From: Chrysomallon squamiferum | Lineage: Eukaryota; Mollusca; Gastropoda; Neomphalida; Peltospiridae | Assembly (NCBI GenBank): GCA_012295275.1 | Contig: CM022665.1 | Location: forward strand, 44,284,652-44,348,651 | DNA: 64,000 nt | Direction: 5' to 3' | Shown: positions 21,730 through 37,000 of the stretch, one piece after another | How positions within the stretch are numbered: the stretch's first letter is position 1 | Layout of the letters: the number at the start of each line of letters is the position of its first letter | Program-made: the position numbers and the translations under genes | Notes under the pieces: model-generated | What the model saw: the letters and a program-made list of their open reading frames with translations, nothing else | Told to the model about the DNA's origin: nothing | The model's database searches: none

Positions 21730-24700
21730 TTTTAATTATCTTGTCCTTGAAATAAATATTTTTAAATAAAAAAAAAAACCTATTAATTTAATTTCTTTAG
21801 AAACTCCAAAATAAAGTCATTTCTGTCACTGTTTTTAAATAATTAATGACTATGTGGTAAATATTGATTCAGAATATTCTAGAATATTCCATCCTGTAGT
21901 AATGCACTTTTTTTTTTTTACATTCTGTCTGTGTATGTGTAAATACATATAAATAAAATGTATTAAATAATAAAACCTTTATTAATTAAAAATAGTAAAT
22001 AATTTAGTTAAATTATAAATTCCTAAGAAACCATTTTATATTATTCATATTATTAATATTATTATTTAGAAAACACAGAAGGGTGACCCAGTAGTTTTGC
22101 TGAAGAAACAGCTGGAAGAGAGAGAACGTTCACTTCAACAAGGTTATTTATAAAAAAAAACAATCCCACAATTCTCACTTTATTACTTAATGTCTGTCTA
22201 AGAATAACAGTTTAGTTTATTTTAAAATTTTGACTGATTATATTTAGTTTGTATCATGTTTTGCATTAGATTATTTATAGCAACATTTTAGCAGGGCCAA
22301 CAATAATAAAGGATGATTTGTTTATAAGCATATCTTTCATTGCTATTATTATTATCTTAATATATATTTCGCTTTCAAAATTAACTCATAACTTGTTATT
22401 TATAGTAATTATACTAAGCTGATGCTATTAAACATTTTTGTGTTCTTTTTATTTCTGTGCTGTCTGTAACTAATGAAGTAAAATGATAATGTCACAAATG
22501 TGTTGAGTTTCAAGACCAAATCTTCCTAGAGGCACATATTTAGTTTTGTGTTCAGCATTAGTATATACAGCAGTGACAAATACACGATTCTTCAATCTTT
22601 TGTAAAGTCCATAAAAGAATCTGTAGCTATTAATAAATAAAGAACATCTCTTGTGGTAACTACTTTAATAAATTAGTTCTGTAGAAATTATCAAGGGCAA
22701 GCTGTGATGTACACTATTAACAATTTTAACAAATATTAAAAAACAACAACATATAATCGTGTTATTTACAGAACAAGCATTGGCCATGTCAGCCAACAGC
22801 AAGATGAAGGAACTGACTCAGCAGCTGCAGATGGAGAAGACCAAACTGACAACTCTGGAGAAGTGTTACCAGGAGAAGCTGACCCACCAGGTTCAGGAGA
22901 TCGAGGCTCTGCACGCCCGCATGCAGCAGAGTCATGAGCAGCACCAGAGAGAGGTGAAGAGTCTGCAGACGACCATTCACCAGTACGAACAGTCCAACGA
23001 CCGCAACCTTGTCCAGAAGCTTCAAGAGGTAAAGCATTACATTTTTCAGAAAATCTGTACGGAAAGTCCAGTAACTGCATCCTTGAGCAGAAACTTCAAG
23101 AGGTAAAGCAGTAAAGTTTTCAGAAAAATTGTCTGTCTATCCTTTAAGTACGAAAAGTCCAGTAGCTGCATCCTTGAGCAGAAACTTCAGGAGGTAAAGC
23201 ATTACATTTTTCAGAAAATCTGACTGTCAATCTTTTTAAGTACGAAAAGTCCAGTAACTGCATCCTTGAGCAGAAACTTCAGGAGGTAAAGCATTACATT
23301 TTTCAGAAAATCTGACTGTCAATCTTTTTAAGTATGAAAAGTCCAGTAGCTGCATCCTTGAGCAGAAACTTCAGGAGGTAAAGCATTACATTTTTCAGAA
23401 AATCTGACTGTCAATCTTTTTAAGTACGAAAACTTCAGGAGGTAAAGCATTACATTTTTCAGAAAATCTGTCTGTCAGTCTTTTTAAGTACGAAAAGTCC
23501 AGTAACTGCATCCTTGATCAGAAACTTCAAGAGGCAAAGCATTGAATTTTTTCAGAAAATCTGTCTGTCAGTCTTTTTAAGTACGAAAAGTCCAGTAACT
23601 GCATCCTTGATCAGAAACTTCAAGAGGCAAAGCATTGAATTTTTTCAGAAAATCTGTCTATATATCTATCCTTTATCTGTCTCTCTCTCTGTTCAAGTAT
23701 GAATGGTTCGATGACTGTAGTCTTGTTCAGAAACTTCAAGAGGTAGAACATTCAGAGAATCTCTGCCCATATATCTGTCTATATTTCCATGTATCTGTTT
23801 CTCATATTTCTCTGTTCAAAAATGAACAGTCCACAATCTCATCCTTGTACAAAAACTTCAAGAGGTAAAACATTAAATATTCATAGTCTGTCTTTCTCAT
23901 GTAACATCTGCCTGTCTGTGTATCTGCCTATCATCTCCATCTCTCAGTTTTCTATAAAAATTATGTAGAAGAGTAAAATGCATTTAGGCACTGTCTTTCA
24001 AAAGTTTCAGTATACGCGCATGGTAGCTAGAGATCCTAAAATAAAGATTATCCATTAGGCATAAAACAAAACGTAACATTAAATAGTGCATTAGGTCACA
24101 AAGATTTTGTTTTAAAAAGTGCAACTCTTGAAGTAGGCTTAGCATCATCAGTTTTAAAAAACTTTATAACAATTTGAAAAAAAGTTATTTTATACCATCT
24201 TTACACACATGATTTTATAAATATTTTGCTGAAATTTGTTTTTTTTTTAAATTTTTGCCTGCAAAAATAGATGAAGAATATAGAATACTGTAAACATTGA
24301 TTGGAATATGATTCAAGAATTTAAATGTATTTTTCTGCAGTTTATTACTAATAAAAAATATTTTATTTTCTAGGAAAAAAAGATATTGACAGACACAATT
24401 GCCAAAGCTGCGTAAGTATTTGAAATTTTTTGAATTAAGTTGAAATTCTGAATACTTTCAAAATATTTTTTTTCAGTTTTTTTTTGTTTTTTTTTGCTGG
24501 ATTGTTGGTAAACAAATATTCATACATATGTGTATGTGTGTGAATGTATGAATGTGTGTGTGTGTGTGTATATGTGTGCTCTTTTTATTTGTATTTTTAA
24601 AACATTCACAAAATGTACGGTGTTCACAAACATAATCATTTATTTCACATCATTATATCTTTTTATCTTGTCCAGCATAATTATATCTGATTATAATATC

Positions 24701-26135
24701 GAAATATTTTCTGTTTACATTTTTCTATTTTAACCACACAGAGTTCATCCCCTGCTGAAGTGAACAATCTGAAACAGAAAGTGCAGATCTTGGAGAAAGA
24801 ACTTGGAAGCAATGTTGTCAAGCTGAATGCTGCAGAAAAATCCAAGACGGCTTTGGAAATGCAGCTGTCCAAAATCCAAGACGAACTGAAGAAAAGCAAA
24901 TTGGAACAGGTTAGATTTTTATTAGCAGTAAGATGTAGTAGTTTAGATTGTAAATAAAAAGTAGCTGATGGTTTATTGTTTATGTTTCTTTTAGATTTGC
25001 AAGATTTACCTCTTAAGTTGAGTGGTGAAAAATTAATAATTTGATCTTCAATTGTGATTTTTTAATTTTTTTTTACACAGAGATATATGAATTGGTTATG
25101 GCAGTTATTATTAAAATAATTTATTCTGATATTTATGCACATGGTAAATGATATAAATATAGGTTTCATAATTTATGTGAAAAAACCCCGAGAATGTCAG
25201 TATTTAACTTTACATGTTAATTCAGCTACATGCTAAAAAACAAAATTTTTTGTATGCATATATTTCTTTACCAACACACTAGCAAAAAATAAAATAAATA
25301 CAAAAAAAAAAAAAAGATAAATAAAATATGATATATACATAATATCAATTTTATATTATTAATTTTTTTTTTCTTTTTTCTGTTTATCTCATTTCAGAAA
25401 GACACTGTGGCTTTGTTGTCCAAGAAACTGGAGGAGGTGAACAAAGAAGTTAGAAAGTCACAAGCTCACAACAACAGTCTGATGGTGGAGAAACGTAAAT
25501 CGCAGGAGGAGTCGCGAAAGACAATGGACGCACTGACCACTGCCCAGAATGAGGTGAAGACCCTGAAGACGAAGCTGGAAGAACTGCAGCGTCATCTGAA
25601 AGCAAATGACACAAAAGACCTGGAGAATAAATTACGAGTAGGGACAATTTTAGTTGAATTTAAAAAAAAAAAATTATTTTTAAAATTATTTTTAAATTTT
25701 TTTTTATTATTAGTAACAGTCATTGTTGAGGGTAGTTTTGAATTTTGGACCCATAACCAAAAGTTTGTGAGTTCAAAACCCCAGAGCTGCAGTGCCGTAA
25801 AGTGAGAACCTGACAGGCCATGCAGTTATCTGCATGATTAGTCCATTGTGCCAGTATGGGAGAAAAAATAGTATATTTTTATTTATTTTTTTTATTTTAT
25901 TTTATTTTATTTTATTTTATTTTATTTTATTTTATTTTATTTTATTTTATTTTATTTTATTTTTTTTATTTTTATTTTATTTTATTTTTTAAAAACATTT
26001 TTAAATTTTTATTTGAAGGAAACTGAACGAAAGAAGCTAGATTTGGAAGGAAATGTAAAGAATTTGGAAAAACAGTTGACTGATTCAACAAGACGATACT
26101 CAGAATTGGAAAAACAATTACAGGTTATTATTATT

Positions 26136-26175
<40 letters not shown>

Positions 26176-29100
26176 TTTATTCCTAGACTTCTTTCAGTAC
26201 TTGTGAATCAAATATATAGTATCTGTTTTTAGGAGGAATTTATAATAACCAACAAACTGAAAAACACTGGTATATTGTCTTTTTTATTATTTTTTTTTAG
26301 TTTTTAGTTTTTTTCTAAATATTTTCTGTTGTCCTTTTCATCATGTTTATTTATTTATTTATTTATTTTGAATTGTGTGTCTGTTCAGGACCTCCGTCAT
26401 GAAAACTTCACTCTTGCTGAGGAACTCAAGGTGACACAGGAAAGACAGGTGGGTGAAGGTCAGGAATCACCCGCTGGAACAGTGAATGGAGAAATGAACC
26501 AAAACACAGACAAGATGTGAGAAATATTTTTAATTTGGTTCATTTTTAAAAATATTTTGCCTTTATAATTTTTAATTCATTTTTTTTCATGAACTTGTTT
26601 TTTATTATCATAATTTTGATTATTATTATTATTATTGTTATTAGATAGTTTTTGCAATTTAATAATTTAATAAGTTTAAGTCATAAAGAGTTAACATTTT
26701 GATAATGAAATATAGTCTTGAAAATTGTAAACTACAAGATATATCTAGGAAAGAAATTACTTTAAAAAAACCCTGGATTAATACAGAATTGAACTATAAA
26801 TTAAGAACTTTCTTGGAAAATGCTTGCTTTTAGTTCACAATATCCTTATTGTTATTTTTACTGTTGTTGTTTTTGTTATGAAACAGTTGTTAATATTTTT
26901 ATTTTAATATATATTAATGTTTATATTTTAAAAATAGACTGGTAAGATTCTCCTTTGCACATACAGATGATACTTTTTTTTTTGATTAGCATTCTACACA
27001 GTTTAATGACAAGTTTTAATTATTTTTTTTTCAGATTAAATGAAAAGAATGAAGAAATCGACAGACTCAGCACAGAACTACAAACCACAAAGAGTGAAAT
27101 AACAAATCTGAAAGAACAACTTGAGGCACAGAAAAAGAAAAACAATGTAAGTACAGACTTTTTTTTCTACATAAGTTTTCATTTTGTAGTTTTTGTTTTG
27201 TTTATAATTACATTAATATTAAAGATGTCCCAGTTTCTGAAGATTTTGAAGATTTATTTTATGAACAGTTTAAAATAAATATAAACTAGTGTGTGTGTTT
27301 ATACATACATATGTACATACATTTATACATGTATATATGAATGTATGTATGTGTGTGTGTACATAATCTGCATAATAGCATGCACACACTGACATACATA
27401 CATCTATTTTTTTTAGATCTGCTGGTTTATTAATGTTAAAATTATTATTATATAAAATTCAGAAATAACATTTTCACTCTTTTCATCTTCGGTTCTTAGT
27501 TTTTTAGTTAACTTGTTTTATACTAACAGAATTAACACAACATAAATTAATTTTGTTTTATTGATGGATAATATAGCTAGTTGGTTTTCTGACATAATCT
27601 TGCACACTATTTTAGTGTAGAAATGGTGAGTGGGTTGAAAATCTTTCTCATGCAGTAGATCCCAAATTCTTTCACATCCCATTAACCATGCATTAATTAA
27701 CTTAATAATAAATGTGGTTTAATGTGTTATTTTCTTTGATGTGTGAACTGTACTTTATTTACAATAACATATTTAATACATACTAAGCAACCTAATTTTT
27801 CTGTGTTCAAAAATAATGGGAAAAGAACATTTATGAATGGTCTTAGTTTTGTTTTGTTATAATTATATTTGTATTTTTATAATTATGTTTGTGTGAACAT
27901 TCACTGGTGTACTTCGTAATATAAATCTTTTGTTTGCCATCAAGTGAAATTCAGTTTCTGTTAAAAAATGGTTATTAGCAATGAAATTAAATATAGTTAC
28001 TTATTACAGTATGCATTATTACTATCGAAAATTATAACAGATTTTTAATTTTAAAAAGTTTTAAAGTTTTTTAAAGTTAAAAATGTTACATTTTATTTCA
28101 TATTCAGTCATTATTAATACCGATGTTTTCAGTGATATTTAAGAGATTATTGGAAATATTATTTAGATTAATTACAGAGAGGAAAGAGCATTGTAAACTA
28201 CTAGAACTAATTCTGAAGCAAAATTGTCAAAATCTGTTGATTTTATTTTAAAATTCTATTTGATTTAACTATTTACGTGTTTTTTAATGTCTTAAATGTT
28301 AATTTTTGACACTATAAAATGATTTATCTTTTTATTTATTTATTATATTTTTCTTTGTGCTTTTGTTTTTTGCTTTTCAATCATTTAAATTAATTATCAC
28401 TCTAAAAAAATGCCTTTGAAAAATTTAACATAATTTTGATTTTCGCTGCAATATTCAACCAAGGACTTTAATGGCTGCTGTTTTATATCTTACAAATTAA
28501 TTATATAATTGTTTCCTAACTAATAATTATTAATATTCAAATAATATTTAACTTCTTTAGAAATTGAAGATGAACTTTAAACATTTAGTGTCATATTGAT
28601 AATAAAATTGTAATTAAAATATCAGTTGGTTATAAAATGGGTTGCCTGTTAGTAATACACTGAACAGTGTATATATGTACCATAGAGGGATACAAAATAT
28701 TAAAATGCTGGTATGAGTATTTGTTTTTTGTCCTTGTGTATTCCTCTTTTTTTTTTCTTTTTTACAATCATGTTTTTAAATAGAATTTGCTATGTAATGC
28801 TGATAGTCCTAATTTTAACATTTTTGAAATTAATATTTTAATTTTTGGGAATGGTTTTTTTCATTAATAATAATAATATTTTTTAATATTTTAACTTCAT
28901 AATGAGATTTTGACAGCTGATCTGTTACCCCAGCAATTTAAAATATTTAATAACAAATAATTACTAGCAAAAAGAAATAACATTGAAATTTTTTTTTTTC
29001 ATTCTGTTTGATGACAGGGAGGTGGGGAAATAGTTTAAGATTTCACTGATCTATCCATGAAATAAATTATTTTAAATGAATATTTATATTCGAGTTATGT

Positions 29101-32100
29101 CTTTTATGAGGGAAAATAGACATTTATTTGCATGTTTTATATCTAAGACAACTGATATAATAGTATCCATGAAATAAATTGTTTGAAATGAAAAAAATTT
29201 ATATGGTGAGGGAGAAAAAACAACAAAAATAATTTAAAAAAAAACATTTATCTTCTTATTTTATATTTGATTTCACTGGTTATAGTAATATCCATGAAAT
29301 AAATTGTTCTAAATGAAGAGTATTAAATGAGTTATATTTTTTGTGAGAGACAACAGACATTTATCTTTTATATTTTATATCTGACTGCACAGTTACAATA
29401 GTATCCCTGAAATGAATTGTTTTAAATGAAGATTTTTGTGTGGGTTATGCCTTTTGTGAGAGAAACAAAGTTTATTTGCTTATTTTATTTATCTCTATTT
29501 AAACCTGCATGAGTATCAGCAGTTAATATTTTTGAAATCTGCTTTTTAATTAATAGTATTAATAAAGTTTATGTATCTCTTAATAACAAAGATTCACAAA
29601 TTAATGACCAGTACATATTTATACACATTCTCTTTAAATAGATTTTTTCCTAGTGTTTAAAACTGGAACAGAATATTGCTACTTACTCTACAGAATAATA
29701 ATATATTTTAATAACAAAAACATTTGAATAAAAAAAAAAACTAATAACGCATAAAATTAATTCTTAATTTGCAGCTTTTTAAAAAAAAAAGAAAACAGAA
29801 ATAAAAAACAGAGATTTTTTTTAAATTTTTGATACAGATTAATTTTTGTGCCAAAAGTGTAAGAAGTAATTTCTTTTGGTCATTTTGAATTGTTTCAGGA
29901 ATTACGAGAAAAGAATTGGAAAGCTATGGAAGCTTTAGAAAAAGCTGAAAAAGCTGTAACGGTTAAAGTTGATAGTGCCGTTAAATTGGTTCGGGTAATT
30001 ATACTTAGTTACTGTTGAATAAAGAAGTCTTAATTTCATTTATTCATGAATGCATTCGGTCATCAAGTCTTTTTTTTATTTCTTTTAATCGTTTAATAAT
30101 TTGTTTGGTGAATAGCTGAAGGTAAAAAAACAAGAAAACAAAAACAGAACAGAGTTTTTTTTTTTTTTTTTAAACAAAAGTATTTGTAATGCACTTTAAC
30201 TGTTGTGTTAACCATAATGGTGGTTGTGTGTAACCTTTTGGCTTCCTTGTTGTTTGCTTTTTTTGTAGGGTAGATAACTATTTTAAAAAAGAATCAGTCT
30301 GCCATATATAAAAAAGTAAAAAGGTAGAAAATTAAAATTATTTAAGTAAAAATTGTTTAGAAAGGGTGTATATTATCAATTTTGTAATTTAAAAAAAAAA
30401 TAATCCTGTAAACAAATTATTAGAAAGTTCTTAAATTTTCTATAATCAAGCAAGAATATTTATCTCAGTTACGAAGTTTTTATAGCATTATCCAGCATAA
30501 TTCATGTTGAGGTTTTGAGTGTCTGTGCTTCGAAATTATTTAGAGGCATCTAATATTGAAATAATTCAAATTTTGAATGCAGGTTATGTAAAACAAATTC
30601 CTTGCTAAAATTTATCTTGTATTAAAACAATGCAAACCTTGCTAATTATCCTATAAAGCTTTATGCAAAGCTATATTTAAAGAGTGAATGAAGACAGAAA
30701 AAATTAAACAAGATAAGCTTCTTACATAAACATATCCTTTCAGTCCAACTGTTTTTACAAGAAAGATCTAAAATGCTTGCTGTATTTTTGCATGTTATTT
30801 TTGTTTACTTCAGTGTGTTTAAAAGGTCCTTACAGACAGCTTTTGTTGTTATCTGTCTTTGTATAAGTAGACTTCTTAACATTGTAATGTATTTTCTTTT
30901 CAGTTGGTATTTAAAATTTATGATGCACCAGTGTTGTTTCAGTGTTTTATGTTTGTAAAGAAATAATATCTTTAATTAACATATTCTGAAAAAAAAAAAA
31001 AAAAATAAAAAAAAAATGATTAAGTGCATGTTGACCAGTTAGAGAATAATATGAATGCTTGTTTCTCTGTGTTTATGGATTCACCTATAATTGCATGATC
31101 CTCTCTTTCTTCGTCCTGCCTGTCTGAATTAGTCACATTGATACTCCCATTAATACTGTCTTCTGTCTATCTGAATATCAAAAATCGATTTTATTATTTT
31201 TAATATTAAGAAATTATTGAATTTTTAAACATTACTAAAGAATTTACAGCTCTTAGATAAAAAAAAATAAGAAAAAAGAAAAAAGATTTTTTGCATATAT
31301 CAATTTTAATTATAAAAGAAAAGAAATTGAGAGAACTACTGCTTTTTAAAAAATAAGATTTTCAAGCATTTAATATTTTTTTAACATTAGATAATCTATA
31401 ACCCTAGATGAAAAAGAAAAGAAAAATAATTTTTGTATATATATATTAAAATTAACTATAAAATAAATAAATTTAGAATTTTTTTTTTTTTTTAAATAAT
31501 TCTTTTGTGTTTTTATTAATTATTTTTTAAAAATTACTACAGAACTTCAGCCAAAAAAAAATATATATATATTTTCTAGTTTAGTGATTGTTGTAACAAC
31601 TGCTATTGTGAAGGAAACAAGACTTTTTTTTTGTTTTTTTGTTGTAATTTTCATCTGAACCATCTGTTGCAGCTATATATTTCCCTGTTTATAACTTTGT
31701 TAGTGTCATGTATTCACAACACACAAGTTCATTTTCAAATATCAATAAACTTAATTTTGCACGTCAAATCAAGTGTACATTTAATATGATTTAAGGACTG
31801 AACAAACAATTTTTGTAATTTATTGTTATTCATTTGTAATTTATTACTATTAAAAAGCTGAAAATTTATCATTATTCTTTTTTTTTTCTTTAATTTTGAA
31901 AATATTTTGTAAATCATAGCATTTATGTTAATTCATAATGTTTTGAGAATTAAAAAAATAATCTAAAAAGTGATACCAAACTTTTATTTTATTTTAAATA
32001 TAATTTTTAAATGTTTTATTCTCATTTGTTTTGTGCTTTGCTTGCTTGAAAAAAAGAAGAAAAATACAAAAATGTTTTTTCCTTTATTTGATAACAACAA

Positions 32101-33837
32101 AAATTGAGAACCTGGCACCTTACTGAAACATTATTTTCTTTTTAAAATACTTTTAAAGTTTTAAATTTAAGGAATCTGTTAAAAATTTATTTATTAAAAA
32201 AAAAAAAAAAATTATTCATTAATTGTTTATTATTTATTTTTTATTGTTTGTAATTTCTGTAAATTCTTTTTTCACAGGAAAAAGTGTCTTCAGAAGTTTC
32301 TGATACTGAATCACTTGACAAAGGAATTCTGCAGAGGTTATTTCCAGATATCAAAGTAAATGAAAAATTGGTAAGTTTTAAAAATTTTAATAATATTAAT
32401 AATAAAAAATAAATTAATTTATATCAGTTTTTTGATAGTTAATTTGGTTTGTTCCCAAAACATGGCATTTCATTTCAAAATCTTTTTGGTATAGGTTAAT
32501 TAAAGTGTTAGGTTTCAAAGTGTTAAATTTTCAGTTTAGTTATATTCTTTAATGCGACATAGCAAGAATTATTAGAATTCTGTTTTATACAAAATAAACA
32601 ACAACAAAAATTTAAATTTATTGTGAGTGTGTGTGCATTTTGATCTCTGTATCTTTAAAGTAATACACCATTCATGTAATATTATTCATATACATTTATA
32701 GTTTTTAAACAAAAGGTTTCAAGTCCATGTCACTTTGTCCCCAGCCTTTTTATCTTCCACTCATTCACCTCACAGTTTTATCTGTTGTCAAATGTTTTAT
32801 TGGTTGAGTAAATGTCCTTTAGATTATATCACTTGAATGTTTTCAGTGCTTGTGGTTAAAACTTTTTTTTAGCCAAAATGGATGTTAAATATCAATTATT
32901 TTTTTTATTTGATGTTTATAAAAACTTAAATTTTGTAACTGAATGTTTTCAGAGTCATAAAGAATGGGTAAAACAGTTTGAAAAACACGCCTCTGTGATT
33001 ACAACCAATGTAAGTATTTTTAAAGATTTTATAATAGTTTTACTTCTTTTTTTTTTTCATTCTGAATAAAATTTTCAACTCTGCCATATCATAAAATATA
33101 TATATATATATATTTTTTAATTAACGTTTTAAATAAAAGTAAATTAGTGCTGATAATAAAGTCAAATATTTCAAAACAATATATATATACTTAATATTTT
33201 ATTTAAATTTCTTTTTTTTTTAATTAATTGTTTGCTGAATTGGATTTATAAGTATGTTAAACAAAATCATTCATTTATCTGATTTGCAGTTGTTTTTAAG
33301 GTTTAAGTATTTCTTTGAATTTAAAGTTTGAATGTACAGTAAGAATCTGTTGCACAATTTAGCATAATGTTATTGTTACTTGGCATTTATATATTTTTTT
33401 CATTTAATTATTATCTCTTCAAATCTCAGTGTTGTTATTTAACACTAATTTTTTGTCATTTGTTAACCTTTTCAGATCTCAGGGTTGTTTTTTTTTAGTA
33501 TTTATTTATTTTATTTTATTATTTTTTTTTTTTCTGTCATTTAATTATCTTTTTTACAGATCTCAGAACAAAAAACTAAAATCCAGCAGCTAGAATCAGA
33601 AAACACACAATACAGAACAGTGGTAAAAGAAACAGTAAGTATAAATACACTTTATATATACTTATCACAGTAAAAATAATAATAAAAATTAGAATATTAA
33701 TAATAATAAAAATATTTTTTTATTTTCTTTTATTTATTTAAATGAAATAGGAAAAGAAAAATAGCCAAAAAAAAAAATAATAATTTTAGAGCATTTCAAA
33801 TTACCTTAGTTTTCTGTGCATTCATTATTGTTACTAC

Positions 33838-33916
<79 letters not shown>

Positions 33917-33949
33917 CTTCTTCTTCTTCTTCTTCTTCTTCTTCTTCTT

Positions 33950-34017
<68 letters not shown>

Positions 34018-37000
34018 GGAAAGAACATTTTAAATGAAAACAATAAAACATAATTTAAAATATTTTGTTAACATTTCCTACATTATTAAGAAAAAATACA
34101 TTTAAACTGAAAACAATTACAGAATATTTTTAATCAAATTACAAGTTATGCAGCATTACAGTTGTGATGGTTTTTTTTTTTTTTTAATAATATAGAAAAC
34201 AAAACAAATTTAATTTTTAATTTAATTTTAAGTTTAATTTTTATTAATATTTGTGCAGGAGAACAAGTTACACCAACTGGAAAGCAGTATAGAATCAGAA
34301 GAAAAGAAATGGAAAGAAAAACTGCAGCAAGCAACGAGCATTTCAGAAAAAGTAATCAGCATGTTCACACACACACACACACACGCATGTAAATTTTTTA
34401 GCATGTAAATAAATATAACACATGTAAATAAGAAGAGATATTAGTAGGTATTGGAGATGCATAAGAAAAATGAGAGCTACACTTTTGTATTTAATTGAGG
34501 AGGATATTTATGTTGTAAAACTTAAGGTTAGCTCTTTGCACTATCAAAGCTGCTTTATACAGTGTAAAAATAGGTGCACACAGGTTGAAAAACTTGCATA
34601 CAAAAGGCAGTAAATACAGATCTGCCCACACAATCACACTGATGAAGAGAAATTATTTAAATAAGATATATATATATATATATATATAAAAATTTAAATT
34701 ATTATTCAAATTATATATTATTTAGTGTTAAATTATATCACAAAAAAAAATATAATTATAATTATAAAACAATAAAAACAAATTAATTCCAAATTTTGTT
34801 TCTTTATTTAGTAATTTTAGATTTTGTTCCATTTTCTTTCTTTTTTTAATTATTTTAATATTTTTCTTTTCTAGTGTGATAAACAGCAGAAGAGAATAGA
34901 AGAACTGGAGAAAATAAATTCCTCATATGAAAAGCAAATAAAGGAATACAAAACCAAATTAGAAACACTAGTAAGTGTTTTATTTATTCATACTTTAATA
35001 CCAGTAATCTATTACACCGTAGTGCTTTCTTATTTTTACATAATTTAGTGTCTAAATATTGGTTATTAATTAAGCTTTGGTGTATTTAAATTTGAATTCA
35101 AAACTATAATTAGAAGGGTACATATTGTGTTTTATAGAATTGTTTATTTAAACAACTACAAACTGACCATTTTCTTTACAATTGTTTAAATGTTAAAATA
35201 AAAGTTTTAAGAATATTTTTTCATATAACTGAAAAAAAACGTATATAAATGTCCTTTCTTTTAAAAATATATGTATATATATACTTTACTATTGAAAAAA
35301 CATTATACACGTGCAACTCACCATTTTAACAGACTAAATGGGGCTAAAGTTTGTTGGGAAAATATATTTTCTGCATGATGTAAGAAATACCATAAAATTA
35401 ATGTTAACAGTGTAGAATAATGTACAGAATAACTTTAAAATTCAAAATGTAGAATAATTTTTAAAAGTAATTTTACTTCAAATTCACAACATGTAATAAT
35501 AACGTACAGAACTAAATTTACTTTAAATTTACAATGTATACTAATGTACAGAACTAAATTTACAGTGTAGAACAATACACAGAACTAAATTTACTTTAAA
35601 TTTACAATGTAGAATAGCATACAGAACTAAATTTACTTTAAATTCACAATGTGGATTATAATGCAAAATCTTTTTTTCCTTGGTCATATATTGGGAACCA
35701 GAATAATTAATACCAGTCGATGGAGATTCAAGAATATTTGTATATTTCTCAGATTTTGTCTGGATTTTCCTAAATAGGGGTGGTCCTTTGAACCTAGGGA
35801 TGTGTTTATTATCTAATGTTTGATATAACTCTAGCTGTTGATAGAAAATAAAAGTTGTGATAGTGTTAAACAAAACAAATTTAATGTTTCTTTGTTTTCA
35901 GGAGAAGGAGTTACTGCAGTTGAAGGAAAGTGCCAAATCAGAGGAAGAGGCTGTGAACACTAAACAGATTCTTGAAAAGGTAAAAAATTAAAGAGTCTGA
36001 AATTACTCTCAAAATGAAACTGAAACATGTTTTACAGATATCAGTTTGGAAATTAATTCATGCACCTCAAAAGTGGGTGATTTTTAAAATATATAATCAA
36101 TATTTTCAGTAGAAACTAAATCAATTAGTGGAGGATTGGATTTGAATTGAATGTGTATTTTTCTCAATTTACAAATATAAAAAAAATAAATAAATTAAGT
36201 AAAATAATGAATGAATAAATAAATAATATAATACAATACAATACAATACAATAAATATAATATAATAAAACATAATATAATATAATTAATAAAATAAAAT
36301 AAGAATGTGAGAAAGAACGAAAGAAAATAATAAAATAAATAGATACATTTAGTGTCATTTCTGTTATTTTTTAACAAAGTAATGTATACATTTATATTTA
36401 AATACTGATATTAAAAATGACTTGTATTTATTTCAGTGCTACCAGCTGGAAATCAGGATAGGAGAACTGGAAGATGAAAACACAGAATACCAGAAACAGA
36501 TTGAGAACTACAGAAATGTTTTATCATCAACAGTATGTGAAAAACATTTGTCCCTATTGGATAATTATTATAAGAATAGTATACTGTAAATCTAGAATAA
36601 AATAGCCCATTAAAAAATTATTATTTCTATGGCCACCAACTGTATTATTATTAAAGATGGTGTCAAGTAAATCTGGAATTGGTTATACATTTAAAAATTA
36701 CCATTTAGATCAGTAATTTTGCTCTTCAACCATTACTTTTTAATTTAAAAAAAAAAATTATTATTTATTTTTAGAAATAATGTAACAAATATTTTGCTCT
36801 TTAACTATTACGATTTATACATTTTTTAAAATTTAATTTAAATTAATTTTTAAAATAATATACTGGTATTTAGTTACAACTTTTTATTTATTTACAAGCA
36901 GCAGTTCAAATCATTCAAATTTTTTTTCTAAATACAGACTAGAATTTTCGTTAAATCCCATTTTTTTCTGATGATTTTTGTATCTTTAGGAGCAGCAATT

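Noticed and set aside
22766-23080. Minus-strand reading frames over RRBP1 exon 4
   Set aside because: Antisense shadow of a GC-richer coding exon.
33806-34051. Poly-Leu/Phe (+) and poly-Asn/Lys (-) reading frames
   Set aside because: Direct translation of the compound TTG/TTC/TTA microsatellite inside an RRBP1 intron.
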